From assembly GCF_000426345.1 (NCBI RefSeq), contig NZ_AUFE01000022.1:35633-99632 (forward strand): 64,000 bases of DNA. Direction: 5' to 3'. Below the pieces are notes generated by a model, which was given only the letters and a program-made list of their open reading frames with translations, did no database searches and was not told the origin of the DNA. How positions within the stretch are numbered: the stretch's first letter is position 1; each line of letters begins with the position of its first letter. The DNA comes from Cupriavidus phytohabitans. Lineage in GTDB: Bacteria; Pseudomonadota; Gammaproteobacteria; Burkholderiales; Burkholderiaceae. Both the position numbers and the translations under genes were made by a program. Shown piece after piece: positions 9,440-20,927 of this stretch.

Positions 9440-9467
9440 GGCCGCATCGACAGATGCGGCCTTTTTT
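9440..9467 (+). terminator. Rho-independent terminator after pilQ
   Basis: A 9-bp stem (GGCCGCATC at 9440-9448, GATGCGGCC at 9453-9461) with loop GACA, followed by six T (9462-9467). It separates the pil operon from aroKB-dgt. Confidence 0.85.
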
Positions 9468-9591
9468 GTTGCCGCCGGACTGGACCGGTGGCCGGCCAGG
9501 CCAGGAGGAGCCCGGCATGCGCGGCAAGACATGCGTGGATGTGGCTGATGCTGCATGCCGGCACTTGCCGTGCGCACCACAACATAAGAAG

Positions 9592-10287
9592 ATGATGCAG
9601 TTCCTAACCGGGGAGGGTGGCCCAGGCGCCGCGCTCCCGAACGACAGTCCCGTGACAGCCTCTGCGACAGGGTCGGCACCGCGCCCGCACCCCGATCGAC
9701 AGGAATCCGACCGACCGGAATCCGATCGACCCAATCTCTTTTTCGTCGGCCTGATGGGCGCCGGCAAGACCACCGTGGGCCGCACGGTGGCGCGGCGCCT
9801 GCATTATCCGTTTTTCGATTCCGATCACGAGATCGAGGCCCACTGCGGCGTGCGCATCCCGGTGATCTTCGAGGTCGAGGGCGAAGCCGGTTTCCGCGAC
9901 CGCGAGGCCGCGATGATCCGCGAACTGGCCGGGCGCCAGGGCATCGTGCTGGCCACCGGCGGCGGCGCGGTGCTGCGCGCCGAAAACCGCGAGGTGCTGA
10001 AAGCCCGCGGCACCGTGGTCTACCTGCGCGCAAGCCCCCACGACCTGTGGCTGCGTACCCGGCACGACCGGAACCGCCCGCTGCTGCAGACCGAAGACCC
10101 CAAGGGCAAGCTAGAGGCGCTGTACGCCCAGCGCGACCCGCTTTACCGCGAGGTGGCGGATTTCATTATTGAAACCGGCAAGCCTTCGGTGGCGCAGCTT
10201 GCTAATATGGTGCTGATGCAACTCGAAATGGCCGGCTTTGCGATCGATCCCGCGCAACCGGCGCCGCAGGACCCCACCCATCCATGA
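9592..10287 (+). CDS. aroK: Shikimate kinase
   Basis: Phosphorylates shikimate at the 3-hydroxyl, step five of the shikimate pathway. From the ATG at 9592 the protein has 231 residues. The Walker A GLMGAGKT is at about 53-60, followed by FDSDHEIE (shikimate/Mg site), EAGFRDREA, the GGGAVLR motif, and the lid region [12 protein letters not shown]. Normal AroK is about 170-180 residues, so some 45 N-terminal residues rich in Asp, Arg and Pro are extra. Either this is a real extension or translation starts later, for example at GTG 9652. The stop overlaps the aroB start (ATGA). Confidence 0.9.
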   Translation: MMQFLTGEGGPGAALPNDSPVTASATGSAPRPHPDRQESDRPESDRPNLFFVGLMGAGKTTVGRTVARRLHYPFFDSDHEIEAHCGVRIPVIFEVEGEAGFRDREAAMIRELAGRQGIVLATGGGAVLRAENREVLKARGTVVYLRASPHDLWLRTRHDRNRPLLQTEDPKGKLEALYAQRDPLYREVADFIIETGKPSVAQLANMVLMQLEMAGFAIDPAQPAPQDPTHP

Positions 10288-11390
10288 TCACGCTTGAAGT
10301 CGACCTGGGAGCGCGCAGCTACCCCATCCATATTGGTACCGGCCTGCTCGACAATGCCGAGCTGCTGCGCCCGCACGTGCGCGGCCAGCACGCCGTCATC
10401 GTCACCAACGAAACAGTGGGGCCGCTGTACGCTGCGCGCGTCGAGGCCTGCCTGAAATCGCTCGGCAAGACCGTACGCACGGTCACGTTGCCCGACGGCG
10501 AGGCCTTCAAGCAGTGGGAAACGCTGAACCTGATCTTCGATGCGCTGCTGCAGGCCGGCGCCGACCGCAAGACCACGCTGGTCGCGCTGGGCGGCGGGGT
10601 GGTGGGCGACATGACCGGGTTTGCCGCCGCCTGCTACATGCGCGGCGTGCCATTCATCCAAGTGCCGACCACGTTGCTGTCGCAGGTGGATTCGTCGGTG
10701 GGCGGCAAGACCGGCATCAACCATCCGCTCGGCAAGAACATGATCGGCGCGTTCCACCAGCCCAATGCGGTGATCGCCGATATCGACACGCTGCGCACGC
10801 TGCCCCCGCGCGAACTGGCCGCCGGCATGGCCGAGGTGATCAAGCACGGCGCCATCGCCGACGCCGAATACTTTGCCTGGATCGAGCGCAACATCAAGGC
10901 GCTGAACGACTGCGATCCTGAGTTGATGGCGGTGGCGGTGCAGCGTTCGTGCGAAATCAAGGCCGGCGTGGTGGCGCAGGACGAGCGCGAAGGCGGCCTG
11001 CGCGCCATCCTCAACTTCGGCCACACTTTCGGTCACGCGATTGAGGCCGGTATGGGCTACGGCGCCTGGCTGCACGGCGAAGCGGTGGGCTGCGGCATGG
11101 TGATGGCCGCGGACCTGTCGCTGCGGCTGGGCTTTATCGATACCGAGACGCGCGCCCGCATCCGCCAGCTGACCCAGGCAGCCAACCTGCCGGTGGTGGC
11201 GCCGGAACTGGGCACCGACCGGTATATCGAACTGATGAAGGTCGACAAGAAGGCCGAGGCCGGCAGCATCAAGTTCATCCTGCTGAAGAAGCTCGGCGAG
11301 GCGTTCATCACCACGGTGCCGGACGCCGACCTGCGTGCCACGCTGCAGCACGCGGTGCTTAAACCTCCCACCGAGGCCACGGTCGCGTGA
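10284..11390 (+). CDS. aroB: 3-Dehydroquinate synthase
   Basis: Converts DAHP to 3-dehydroquinate using NAD and Zn/Co, the second step of aromatic amino-acid synthesis. At 368 residues it is of normal length. The NAD-binding [34 protein letters not shown] and the metal-binding histidines in [11 protein letters not shown] and WLHGEAVG are intact. Translationally coupled to aroK by a 4-base overlap, as in most proteobacteria. Confidence 0.97.
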   Translation: MITLEVDLGARSYPIHIGTGLLDNAELLRPHVRGQHAVIVTNETVGPLYAARVEACLKSLGKTVRTVTLPDGEAFKQWETLNLIFDALLQAGADRKTTLVALGGGVVGDMTGFAAACYMRGVPFIQVPTTLLSQVDSSVGGKTGINHPLGKNMIGAFHQPNAVIADIDTLRTLPPRELAAGMAEVIKHGAIADAEYFAWIERNIKALNDCDPELMAVAVQRSCEIKAGVVAQDEREGGLRAILNFGHTFGHAIEAGMGYGAWLHGEAVGCGMVMAADLSLRLGFIDTETRARIRQLTQAANLPVVAPELGTDRYIELMKVDKKAEAGSIKFILLKKLGEAFITTVPDADLRATLQHAVLKPPTEATVA

Positions 11391-11447
11391 TTGACCGGTT
11401 ATGCCTCGCAACCCAGGCCCCCAAACCTCCAGCCAATGGATTGCCGC

Positions 11448-12584
11448 ATGACCGACTTTGAAAGCCACCTCGCCCCGTACGCCGCCCGCTCCGCGCAGAC
11501 GCGCGGGCGGGTGCACGCCGAACCCGCTTCGCAGTCGCGCAGCGAATTCCAGCGCGACCGCGACCGGGTCATCCACAGCACCGCGTTCCGGCGGCTCGAG
11601 TACAAGACCCAGGTCTTCGTCAACCATGAGGGGGACCTGTTCCGCACCCGGCTGACGCACAGCCTGGAGGTGGCGCAGATCGCCCGTTCGATCGCGCGCA
11701 ACCTGCGCCTCAACGAAGACCTGGTCGAGGCCATCTCGCTGGCGCACGACCTCGGCCACACGCCCTTCGGCCATGCCGGGCAGGATGCGCTCAACGCCTG
11801 CATGAAGAATCATGGCGGCTTCGAGCACAACCTGCAGAGCCTGCTGGTGGTGGATGAGCTGGAGGAGCGCTACGGCGGCTTCAATGGCCTGAACCTCACC
11901 TTCGAGACCCGCGAGGGCATCCTGAAGCATTGCTCGCGCGTCAATGCCGCGGCGCTGGGCGAATTGGGCCGGCGCTTCCTGGAGGGCACGCAGCCGTCGC
12001 TGGAGGCACAGCTCGCCAACCTGGCCGACGAGATCGCCTACAACAACCACGATATCGACGATGGCCTGCGCTCCGGCCTGCTGACGCTGGAGCAGCTGGA
12101 CGAAGTCCCGATGTGGGCGCGCCATCGCGCCGAGGTGGCCGATGCCTTCCCGGACGTGAATGGCCGGCGTGCCATCAATGAGACCGTCCGGCGCATGATC
12201 AACACGCTGATCGTCGACCTGATCGAGACCACCAGCCGCAATATCGCCGCCGCCAACCCGCGTAATATCGACGCCGTGCGCGCCGCCGGCCCGCTGGTGG
12301 GCTTCAGTCCACAACTCCATGAGGAAGCGGCGACATTGAAGCGCTTCCTGTTCCGGCACCTGTACCGGCATTACCTGGTAATGCGGATGTCGGCCAAGGC
12401 CCAGCGCATTGTCGGCGACCTGTTCGGAGCCTTCATGTCCGATCCGCGCCTGCTGCCGCCGCAATACCAGGCCGGCCATGGCGCCGATCAGCCACGGCTG
12501 ATCGCCCACTACATCGCCGGCATGACGGACCGCTATGCGATCCGCGAGCACCGGCGCATCTTCGCGGTCAGCGAGGGCAACTGA
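11448..12584 (+). CDS. dgt: Deoxyguanosinetriphosphate triphosphohydrolase-like protein
   Basis: HD-domain dNTP triphosphohydrolase of 378 residues that releases tripolyphosphate from dNTPs. Metal ligands are visible in RLTHSLEV (His71) and [14 protein letters not shown] (His100-Asp101), with the third-helix GFEHNLQ and [13 protein letters not shown] motifs. The frame is open from 11391, but the ATG at 11448 gives the short N-terminus usual for the dgt type 2 subfamily. It follows aroB by 57 bp on the same strand, a conserved aroKB-dgt linkage. Substrate preference cannot be read from the sequence. Confidence 0.9.
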   Translation: MTDFESHLAPYAARSAQTRGRVHAEPASQSRSEFQRDRDRVIHSTAFRRLEYKTQVFVNHEGDLFRTRLTHSLEVAQIARSIARNLRLNEDLVEAISLAHDLGHTPFGHAGQDALNACMKNHGGFEHNLQSLLVVDELEERYGGFNGLNLTFETREGILKHCSRVNAAALGELGRRFLEGTQPSLEAQLANLADEIAYNNHDIDDGLRSGLLTLEQLDEVPMWARHRAEVADAFPDVNGRRAINETVRRMINTLIVDLIETTSRNIAAANPRNIDAVRAAGPLVGFSPQLHEEAATLKRFLFRHLYRHYLVMRMSAKAQRIVGDLFGAFMSDPRLLPPQYQAGHGADQPRLIAHYIAGMTDRYAIREHRRIFAVSEGN

Positions 12585-12616
12585 CCGAGACGCGCGGAAG
12601 CGCGCCGGCTCTTCAG

Positions 12617-12634
12617 ATAAAGTGGGGACGGATC
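12617..12634. repeat. Left flanking repeat of the RAYT locus
   Basis: The segment ATAAAGTGGGGACGGATC is the inverted counterpart of GTGTCCCCATTTAAT on the right side of the transposase gene (around 13400): the GTGGGGAC core is the complement of the right-hand GTCCCCAT region with one mismatch. AT-rich compared with the flanking genes. Confidence 0.55.
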
Positions 12635-12672
12635 AGGCTATCATGTGGGCATCGACGCTCGCATGACCTGCC

Positions 12673-13398
12673 ATGGCCCGACTTCCCCGTTTTTCCCCCG
12701 CCGGACTTCCCGCCCTGGTGTTGCAACGTGGCAACAATCGCCAGGACGTCTTTCTCGGCCCGGACGACTACCTGCACTACCTCGACTGCCTGCGCATGGC
12801 CGCGCGCGAGCATGACCTGGCGGTCCACGCCTACGCGCTGCGGCCCAATCATGTCCACCTCGTGGCCACGCCCAAGGGCCCGGACTCGTTGAGCCTGACC
12901 ATGCAGGCGGTCGGCCGCCGCTATGCGCGCTACTTCAATCGCGTCGCCAATCGTACCGGCACGCTGTGGGAAGGACGCTTCCGCTCGGCGGTATTCGACC
13001 CGACACCGTGGATTCTGCCAGCCATGCTGTACGTCGAAGGCAATGCTATGCGCGCGGGCGAAGTATCGACGCCGGAAGCCGATCGCTGGAGCAGCTATCG
13101 CCATCACGCCGGCATTGAGGCCAGCCCATTTGTGAGCGATCACTCCGCCTACTGGGAACTTGGCAATACTCCGTTCGAGCGGCAGTCGAACTACCGCATG
13201 CTGACCGCCGAGGGGCTTTCCAGCCGCACGCTGGAGACCCTCCGCAGCCACGCTCACAGTGGCTGGCCTCTCGGCGGCGAGGTATTCCTGGCGCAACTCG
13301 AGCGTGGCGCAACCCGACGTGTCCAGCCCCTCCCGAAAGGACGCCCCAAAAAGGTGCGTTCCGCGCCGGAGGAGGTGACGCCAGCCGCGCAGAATTAA
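12673..13398 (+). CDS. REP-associated tyrosine transposase (Y1/HUH family)
   Basis: A 241-residue protein of the Y1 transposase (PF01797-type) family. It has the HUH metal-binding motif in LRPNHVHLVATP and a candidate catalytic tyrosine in QAVGRRYARYFN, followed by GTLWEGRFRS and YVEGNAMRAG, all typical of RAYTs. These single-copy, domesticated-like enzymes are thought to bind and process REP sequences. The TAA stop lies inside the right flanking repeat, so gene and repeat are physically joined. It sits between dgt and gltB, which belong to the conserved chromosome, so it is an insertion in an otherwise ordinary region. No frameshift or truncation is seen; whether it is active is unknown. Confidence 0.88.
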   Translation: MARLPRFSPAGLPALVLQRGNNRQDVFLGPDDYLHYLDCLRMAAREHDLAVHAYALRPNHVHLVATPKGPDSLSLTMQAVGRRYARYFNRVANRTGTLWEGRFRSAVFDPTPWILPAMLYVEGNAMRAGEVSTPEADRWSSYRHHAGIEASPFVSDHSAYWELGNTPFERQSNYRMLTAEGLSSRTLETLRSHAHSGWPLGGEVFLAQLERGATRRVQPLPKGRPKKVRSAPEEVTPAAQN

Positions 13399-13457
13399 TG
13401 TGTCCCCATTTAATTGGATCACCGAAACGGTGCGATATTAAATGTGTTCTGACCCCA
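13392..13457. repeat. Right flanking REP-like repeats of the RAYT locus
   Basis: Two related direct copies are present: TTAATGTGTCCCCATTTAATT (13395 onward) and TTAAATGTG followed by TTCTGACCCCATTTAAA (13438-13463 region). Between them is a small hairpin, CACCG-AAA-CGGTG (13420-13432). The pair plus hairpin resembles the imperfect REP/BIME-like elements that accompany Y1 transposases. The first copy contains the transposase stop codon. Confidence 0.6.
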
Positions 13458-13684
13458 TTTAAAATTTTTGCGGGCTTTTCAGGATTCCCATATAGTTGCT
13501 CCACCCACAGTCATTGTGCGGCGCGTCACGCTCGTGTACGCCGCTGCGGCCCGCAGACAGCTTCGTCCCCATTTCCCTTCCCGCCGGTCCACCGGTTTGG
13601 GTGGATTTAAAGAGAGCGCGCGGTCCCCGTTCCGGTAGTCCAGCAGTTCGCGCAGCCTTCACCGGAATTCAGCCCGTGGACCAA

Positions 13685-16600
13685 ATGAAGAACCTTTCGG
13701 CCCAAGCGCAGACCAGCGAGCAAATCAGCGAGTCTTCCTCCGCCCTCGACCTGCGTCCGCAGGCGCAAGGCATGTATGACCCGACCAACGAGCATGACGC
13801 CTGCGGCGTCGGCATGGTCGCGCACATCAAGGGCAAGAAGTCCCACGAGATCATTTCCCAGGGCCTGAAGATCCTGGAGAACCTGGACCACCGGGGTGCC
13901 GTCGGCGCGGACGCGCTGATGGGCGACGGTGCCGGTATCCTGATCCAGATTCCGGACCAGTTCTACCGCGAGGAAATGGCCGCGCAGGGCGTGAGCCTGC
14001 CGCCCGCCGGCGAATACGGCGTCGGCATGATCTTCCTGCCGAAGGAGCACGCTTCGCGCCTGGCCTGCGAGCAGGAACTGGAACGCACGGTCCGCCTGGA
14101 AGGCCAGGTCGTGCTGGGTTGGCGCGACGTGCCGGTCGACGCCCGCATGCCGATGTCGCCGACGGTGCGCAAGACCGAACCCGTGATCCGCCAGATCTTC
14201 ATCGGTCGCGGCCGCGATATCATGACCACGGACGCGCTGGAACGTAAGCTCTACGTCATCCGCAAGACCGCCAGCCACGCCATCCAGGCGCTCAAGCTCA
14301 AGCACGGCAAGGAATACTTCGTGCCGTCGATGTCGGCCCGTACCGTGGTGTACAAGGGCCTGCTGCTGGCCAACCAGGTCGGCGAGTACTACCTGGACCT
14401 GCAGGACCAGCGCGCCGTGTCGGCCCTGGCCCTGGTGCACCAGCGCTTCTCGACCAACACCTTCCCGGCCTGGGAACTGGCCCACCCGTACCGCATGGTC
14501 GCCCACAACGGCGAAATCAACACGGTCAAGGGCAACGTCAACTGGATCAACGCGCGTACCGGCGCGATCTCGTCGCCGGTGCTGGGCGACGACCTGCCCA
14601 AGCTGTGGCCGCTGATCTACCCGGGCCAGTCCGATACGGCATCGTTCGACAACTGCCTCGAACTGCTGACGATGGCCGGCTACCCGCTCGTCCACGCAAT
14701 GATGATGATGATCCCGGAAGCCTGGGAACAGCACACGCTGATGGACGACAACCGTCGCGCCTTCTACGAGTACCACGCCGCCATGATGGAGCCGTGGGAC
14801 GGCCCCGCCGCGATCTGCTTCACCGATGGCCGCCAGATCGGCGCCACGCTGGACCGCAACGGCCTGCGCCCGGCACGTTTCTACGTGACCGAGGACGACG
14901 TCGTGGTGCTGGCCTCGGAAGCCGGCGTGCTGCCGTTCCCCGAGTCGCGCATCGTTGAGAAATGGCGCCTGCAGCCGGGCAAGATGTTCCTGATCGACAT
15001 GGAGCAGGGCCGCATCATCGACGACAAGGAACTCAAGGACAACCTGGCCAACGCCAAGCCGTACAAGAGCTGGATCGACGCCGTTCGCATCAAGCTGGAC
15101 GAGATCGACGCCAAGCCCGAAGACGTCGCCGCCGAGAAGAAGCCGGTGGCCAAGCTGCTGGACCGCCAGCAGGCCTTCGGCTACACCCAGGAAGACGTCA
15201 AGTTCCTGATGGCGCCGATGGCGCTGGCCGGCGAAGAAGCCACCGGCTCGATGGGCAACGACTCGCCGCTGGCGATCCTGTCGTCCAAGAACAAGACGCT
15301 GTACCACTATTTCAAGCAGCTGTTCGCCCAGGTGACCAACCCGCCGATCGACCCGATCCGCGAGAACATGGTGATGTCGCTGGTATCGTTCATCGGCCCG
15401 AAGCCGAACCTGCTCGAGCTGAACAACATCAACCCGCCGATGCGCCTCGAAGTGTCCCAGCCCGTGCTGGACTTCAAGGACATCGCCAAGATCCGCAACA
15501 TCGAGCACTACACCGGCGGCAAGTTCCGTTCGTATGAACTGAACATCTGCTACCCGACCGCGTGGGGCAAGGAAGGCATCGAAGCGCGCCTGGCCTCGCT
15601 GTGCGCCGAAGCCGTGGATGCGGTGCGCTCGGGCTACAACATCCTGATCGTGACCGACCGCCCGGTGGATGCCGACCATGTCGCCATCCCGGCTCTGCTG
15701 GCCACGTCCGCGATCCACCACCACCTGGTGGAGAAGGGCCTGCGCACGTCGACCGGCCTGGTGGTCGAGACCGGCACCGCGCGTGAAGTGCACCACTTCG
15801 CGCTGCTGGCCGGCTACGGCGCGGAAGCCGTGCACCCGTACCTGGCGATGGAAACCCTGGCCGACATGGCCAGCGGCCTGTCGGGCGACCTGTCGCCGGA
15901 AAAGGCGGTCAAGAACTTCGTCAAGGCGGTCGGCAAGGGCCTGTTCAAGGTGATGTCCAAGATGGGCATCTCGACCTACATGTCGTACACCGGCGCGCAG
16001 ATCTTCGAAGCCATCGGCCTGTCGCGCGAGCTGGTGCAGAAGTACTTCCACGGCACGCCGTCGAACGTCGAGGGCATCGGCATCTTCGAAGTGGCCGAGG
16101 AAGCGCTGCGCCTGCACACCGATGCCTTCGGCAACAGCCCGGTGCTGGAAAACATGCTGGACGCCGGCGGCGAGTACGCCTTCCGCATCCGTGGCGAAGA
16201 GCACATGTGGACCCCGGACTCGATCGCCAAGCTGCAGCACTCGGTGCGCGCCGACGACGGCAAGGGCGCGTACCAGACGTACAAGGAATACGCCAACATC
16301 ATCAACGACCAGAGCAAGCGCCACATGACGCTGCGCGGTCTGTTCGAGTTCAAGGTCGACCCGGCCAAGGCGATTCCGCTGGAAGAAGTCGAGCCTGCCA
16401 AGGAAATCGTGCGGCGCTTTGCTACCGGCGCGATGTCGCTCGGCTCGATCTCGACCGAAGCCCATGCCACGCTGGCCGTGGCGATGAACCGCATCGGCGG
16501 CAAGTCGAACACCGGCGAAGGCGGCGAAGACGAGAAGCGCTATCGCAATGAACTGCGCGGCATTCCCATCAAGCAGGGCGACAGCCTGAAGAGCCTGCTG

Positions 16601-18478
16601 GGCGACGTGGTCGAGGCCGACCTGCCGCTGCAGGACGGCGACTCGCTGCGCTCGAAGATCAAGCAGGTGGCGTCGGGCCGCTTCGGCGTGACCGCCGAGT
16701 ACCTGGCTTCCGCCGACCAGATCCAGATCAAGATGGCACAGGGCGCCAAGCCGGGCGAAGGCGGCCAGCTGCCGGGCCACAAGGTCTCGGACTACATCGG
16801 CAAGCTGCGTTACTCGGTGCCGGGCGTGGGCCTGATCTCGCCGCCCCCGCACCACGACATCTACTCGATCGAGGATCTGGCACAGCTCATCCACGACCTG
16901 AAGAACGTCAACCCGTCGTCGGATATCTCGGTCAAGCTGGTGTCCGAAGTGGGCGTCGGCACGGTGGCCGCGGGCGTGTCCAAGGCCAAGGCCGACCACG
17001 TCGTGATCGCTGGCCATGATGGCGGCACCGGCGCCTCGCCGTGGTCGTCGATCAAGCACGCCGGCACGCCGTGGGAGCTGGGCCTGGCCGAGACGCAGCA
17101 GACGCTGCTGCTCAACGGCCTGCGCAACCGCATCCGCGTGCAGGCCGACGGCCAGATGAAGACCGGCCGCGACGTCGTCATCGGCGCGCTGCTGGGCGCC
17201 GACGAATTCGGCTTCGCCACGGCACCGCTGGTCGCCGAGGGTTGCATCATGATGCGCAAGTGCCACCTGAACACCTGCCCGGTGGGTGTGGCCACGCAGG
17301 ATCCGCAGCTGCGCAAGAAGTTCCAGGGCAAGCCGGAGCACGTGGTCAACTTCTTCTTCTTTGTTGCCGAAGAAGCCCGCGAGATCATGGCCCAGCTGGG
17401 CATCCGCACCTTCGACGAGCTGATCGGCCGCGCCGACCTGCTCGACACCAAGCCAGGCATCGAACACTGGAAGGCACGCGGCCTGGACTTCAGCCGCATC
17501 TTCCACCAGGTGTCGCTGGGCGCGGACGTGCCGCTGTACCACACCGACGTGCAGGATCACGGCCTGTCGCAGGAAGCCGGCAAGGCGCTGGACCACGTGC
17601 TGATCGCCAAGGCCCGCCCGGCGATCGAGAAGGGCGAGCGCGTGTCGTTCATCCAGCCGGTCAAGAACGTCAACCGCACCGTCGGCGCGATGCTGTCCGG
17701 CGTGGTCGCCAAGCAGCACGGCCACGAAGGCCTGCCCGACGACACCATCCACATCCAGCTGCAAGGCACCGCCGGCCAGTCGTTCGGCGCGTTCCTGGCG
17801 CACGGCATCACGCTGGACCTGGTGGGCGACGGCAACGACTATGTCGGCAAGGGCCTGTCGGGCGGCCGCGTGATCGTGCGTGCCCCGCACGAGTTCCGCG
17901 GCGACCCGACCCGCAACATCATCGTCGGCAACACCGTGCTGTACGGTGCCATTGCCGGTGAAGCGTTCTTCAACGGCGTGGCCGGCGAGCGCTTCGCGGT
18001 GCGCAACTCCGGCGCCGTGGCAGTGGTGGAAGGCACCGGCGACCACGGTTGCGAGTACATGACCGGCGGCACGGTGGTGGTGCTGGGCGGCACCGGCCGC
18101 AACTTCGCGGCCGGCATGTCGGGCGGCGTGGCCTACGTCTATGACGAGGACGGCCTGTTCGACAAGCGCTGCAACACCTCGATGGTGGCGCTGGAAGCCG
18201 TGCTGGCCTCGGCCGACCAGGAGAAGGGCCAGCCCCAGGCCTCGTGGCACAAGGTCGACGGCAAGCGCGTGCTGGATGAAGCCATCCTGCGCAACCTGAT
18301 CGAGCAGCACTTCCGCTACACCGGTTCCGAGCGCGCCAAGGCGCTGCTGGCTGACTGGACCACGGCACGCCGCAAGTTCGTCAAGGTCTTCCCGACCGAG
18401 TACAAGCGCGCGCTGGGCGAGATGTACGCCAAGGAACAGGCAGCCCGCGACAGCGACCGCGAAGCCATCGCGGCCTGA
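13685..18478 (+). CDS. gltB: Glutamate synthase (NADPH) large subunit
   Basis: Alpha subunit of GOGAT: hydrolyses glutamine and passes ammonia to 2-oxoglutarate. It has 1597 residues. The class II amidotransferase domain would begin at Cys40 (HDACGVGM) after removal of a 39-residue propeptide, a maturation known for this family. It is followed by the central domain, the FMN-binding synthase domain ([18 protein letters not shown]), the 3Fe-4S cysteines in [13 protein letters not shown], and the C-terminal beta-helix with repeated GG-containing turns. The frame is open from 13496, but the ATG at 13685 gives a normal leader. gltD follows after 122 bp. Confidence 0.97.
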   Translation: MKNLSAQAQTSEQISESSSALDLRPQAQGMYDPTNEHDACGVGMVAHIKGKKSHEIISQGLKILENLDHRGAVGADALMGDGAGILIQIPDQFYREEMAAQGVSLPPAGEYGVGMIFLPKEHASRLACEQELERTVRLEGQVVLGWRDVPVDARMPMSPTVRKTEPVIRQIFIGRGRDIMTTDALERKLYVIRKTASHAIQALKLKHGKEYFVPSMSARTVVYKGLLLANQVGEYYLDLQDQRAVSALALVHQRFSTNTFPAWELAHPYRMVAHNGEINTVKGNVNWINARTGAISSPVLGDDLPKLWPLIYPGQSDTASFDNCLELLTMAGYPLVHAMMMMIPEAWEQHTLMDDNRRAFYEYHAAMMEPWDGPAAICFTDGRQIGATLDRNGLRPARFYVTEDDVVVLASEAGVLPFPESRIVEKWRLQPGKMFLIDMEQGRIIDDKELKDNLANAKPYKSWIDAVRIKLDEIDAKPEDVAAEKKPVAKLLDRQQAFGYTQEDVKFLMAPMALAGEEATGSMGNDSPLAILSSKNKTLYHYFKQLFAQVTNPPIDPIRENMVMSLVSFIGPKPNLLELNNINPPMRLEVSQPVLDFKDIAKIRNIEHYTGGKFRSYELNICYPTAWGKEGIEARLASLCAEAVDAVRSGYNILIVTDRPVDADHVAIPALLATSAIHHHLVEKGLRTSTGLVVETGTAREVHHFALLAGYGAEAVHPYLAMETLADMASGLSGDLSPEKAVKNFVKAVGKGLFKVMSKMGISTYMSYTGAQIFEAIGLSRELVQKYFHGTPSNVEGIGIFEVAEEALRLHTDAFGNSPVLENMLDAGGEYAFRIRGEEHMWTPDSIAKLQHSVRADDGKGAYQTYKEYANIINDQSKRHMTLRGLFEFKVDPAKAIPLEEVEPAKEIVRRFATGAMSLGSISTEAHATLAVAMNRIGGKSNTGEGGEDEKRYRNELRGIPIKQGDSLKSLLGDVVEADLPLQDGDSLRSKIKQVASGRFGVTAEYLASADQIQIKMAQGAKPGEGGQLPGHKVSDYIGKLRYSVPGVGLISPPPHHDIYSIEDLAQLIHDLKNVNPSSDISVKLVSEVGVGTVAAGVSKAKADHVVIAGHDGGTGASPWSSIKHAGTPWELGLAETQQTLLLNGLRNRIRVQADGQMKTGRDVVIGALLGADEFGFATAPLVAEGCIMMRKCHLNTCPVGVATQDPQLRKKFQGKPEHVVNFFFFVAEEAREIMAQLGIRTFDELIGRADLLDTKPGIEHWKARGLDFSRIFHQVSLGADVPLYHTDVQDHGLSQEAGKALDHVLIAKARPAIEKGERVSFIQPVKNVNRTVGAMLSGVVAKQHGHEGLPDDTIHIQLQGTAGQSFGAFLAHGITLDLVGDGNDYVGKGLSGGRVIVRAPHEFRGDPTRNIIVGNTVLYGAIAGEAFFNGVAGERFAVRNSGAVAVVEGTGDHGCEYMTGGTVVVLGGTGRNFAAGMSGGVAYVYDEDGLFDKRCNTSMVALEAVLASADQEKGQPQASWHKVDGKRVLDEAILRNLIEQHFRYTGSERAKALLADWTTARRKFVKVFPTEYKRALGEMYAKEQAARDSDREAIAA

Positions 18479-18600
18479 GCGCAGCAGCAAACCAACGTAG
18501 CGACGGGTCGCGGCAAGCCGCGGCGGCCCTGACAAGATACTGACCCCACCGCAGGGCCGGCGAAGCCGCCGGTCCCGCGCAGCATGACCAAGGACGCAAC

Positions 18601-20064
<1,464 letters not shown>

Positions 20065-20085
20065 TCCGCAGGTCACTGCCGCAGC

Positions 20086-20121
20086 AAAAAGCCCGCCCGG
20101 CGCAAGCCGGCGGGCTTTTTT
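20086..20121. terminator. Bidirectional terminator between gltD and the GNAT gene
   Basis: A 12-bp stem AAAAAGCCCGCC paired with GGCGGGCTTTTT around a short GC-rich loop, with T runs in both directions. It serves gltD on the plus strand and the convergent acetyltransferase on the minus strand. Confidence 0.85.
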
Positions 20122-20149
20122 CGTTGCGGGCGCGATGCCGTAGCCGGTT

Positions 20150-20689
20150 TCAGCCGGCCAGCGTCCTTTCCATCAGGATCGCAGCGGCACCATAGTCTGC
20201 CAGCTCGCCGGCGTGCCGTGCCGCGGTCTCTGCCGCTACCGGCGCGTACCCGAGCCTGCGCCACCAGGGCGCGGCCGACTGTACGGCGATCAGCCGCGAA
20301 TGCTTCAGTCCGGCCGCCAGCGCAGCCGCTTGCGCTGCCGCATACAGCCGTGCCGCAAGCCCGCCGCCGCGCCCGGTGGGCGCCACGGCCATGTCGTGGA
20401 CGAACCAGGTCAGTGGTGCCGGCGCCGCCGCCTGGCGCGAGCCGTCGTCGAGCAGGCCATCGAGCGGCGGCAGGCTGGTCTCGGGCCAGGCGTGGGTGAA
20501 CAGGTAGGCGGCCAGGGTGCCGGGTTGGCGCGGATCGTCGGCGACCCAGCAGGTGGTGGGGGAGAGCGCCAGCCGGCTGGCTAGCGCGTCGCGGCTTTCC
20601 AGCAGCACTTCGGTATAGCAGGCGGCCTGCACGGCCAGCACGGCAGGCAGGTCGGCGGCCGCCATGGGCCGCAGGGGAAACATCGTCAT
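20150..20689 (-). CDS. GNAT-family N-acetyltransferase
   Basis: A 179-residue single-domain GNAT protein. Strand 1 (FPLRPMAAADLPAVLAVQ), strand 4 (WFVHDMAVAPTGRG) and the acetyl-CoA pyrophosphate loop GRGGGLAARLY are visible, followed by LIAVQSAAPWWRRLGY, the usual GNAT C-terminal half. The frame is open to 20770, but ATG 20689 begins right at the first beta-strand. The substrate cannot be assigned; it stands alone, convergent with gltD and divergent from the Bug-family gene. Confidence 0.8.
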   Translation of the reverse strand: MTMFPLRPMAAADLPAVLAVQAACYTEVLLESRDALASRLALSPTTCWVADDPRQPGTLAAYLFTHAWPETSLPPLDGLLDDGSRQAAAPAPLTWFVHDMAVAPTGRGGGLAARLYAAAQAAALAAGLKHSRLIAVQSAAPWWRRLGYAPVAAETAARHAGELADYGAAAILMERTLAG

Positions 20690-20830
20690 CGCGCGATTAT
20701 AGCCGGCGGCCCAGGCGGGACCGCGGTGCGGCAGCATTGCGGGCATGGCGCGTTTGGCAAGGCTGGACAAGGCCTTCAGGGTTCTCCCGGCTATGGTTTA
20801 CGTGCCTGTGGCCATCCGGGCGATGTACTT

Positions 20831-20836
20831 ACAATT
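20831..20836 (+). promoter_or_regulatory. Candidate -10 box for the Bug-family gene
   Basis: TACAAT at 20831-20836, about 90 bp before the start codon, in the only AT-rich part of the interval. No clear -35 hexamer lies at 16-18 bp upstream, so this is tentative. Confidence 0.3.
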
Positions 20837-20927
20837 TTCAGAAAACAACTAACGGAAACCGCCTCGCGAATCCTTTTTCCCCAGAACCAGCTCGCCGTCC
20901 CCTCAGGGGATGGGTGGGAGGAAATTG

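Noticed and set aside
10143..12551. An 802-codon antisense frame over aroB and dgt
   Set aside because: Shadow of two intact conserved genes, with no ribosome binding site and no motif.
13420..13432. CACCG-AAA-CGGTG hairpin considered as an independent terminator for the transposase gene
   Set aside because: The stem is only 5 bp and no T tract follows. It fits better as part of the REP-like repeat.
13607..18535. A 1642-codon open frame antisense to gltB
   Set aside because: It mirrors gltB almost exactly; GC-rich third positions remove stop codons from the complementary frame. The translation is rich in His, Arg, Val and Gln and shows no family motif.
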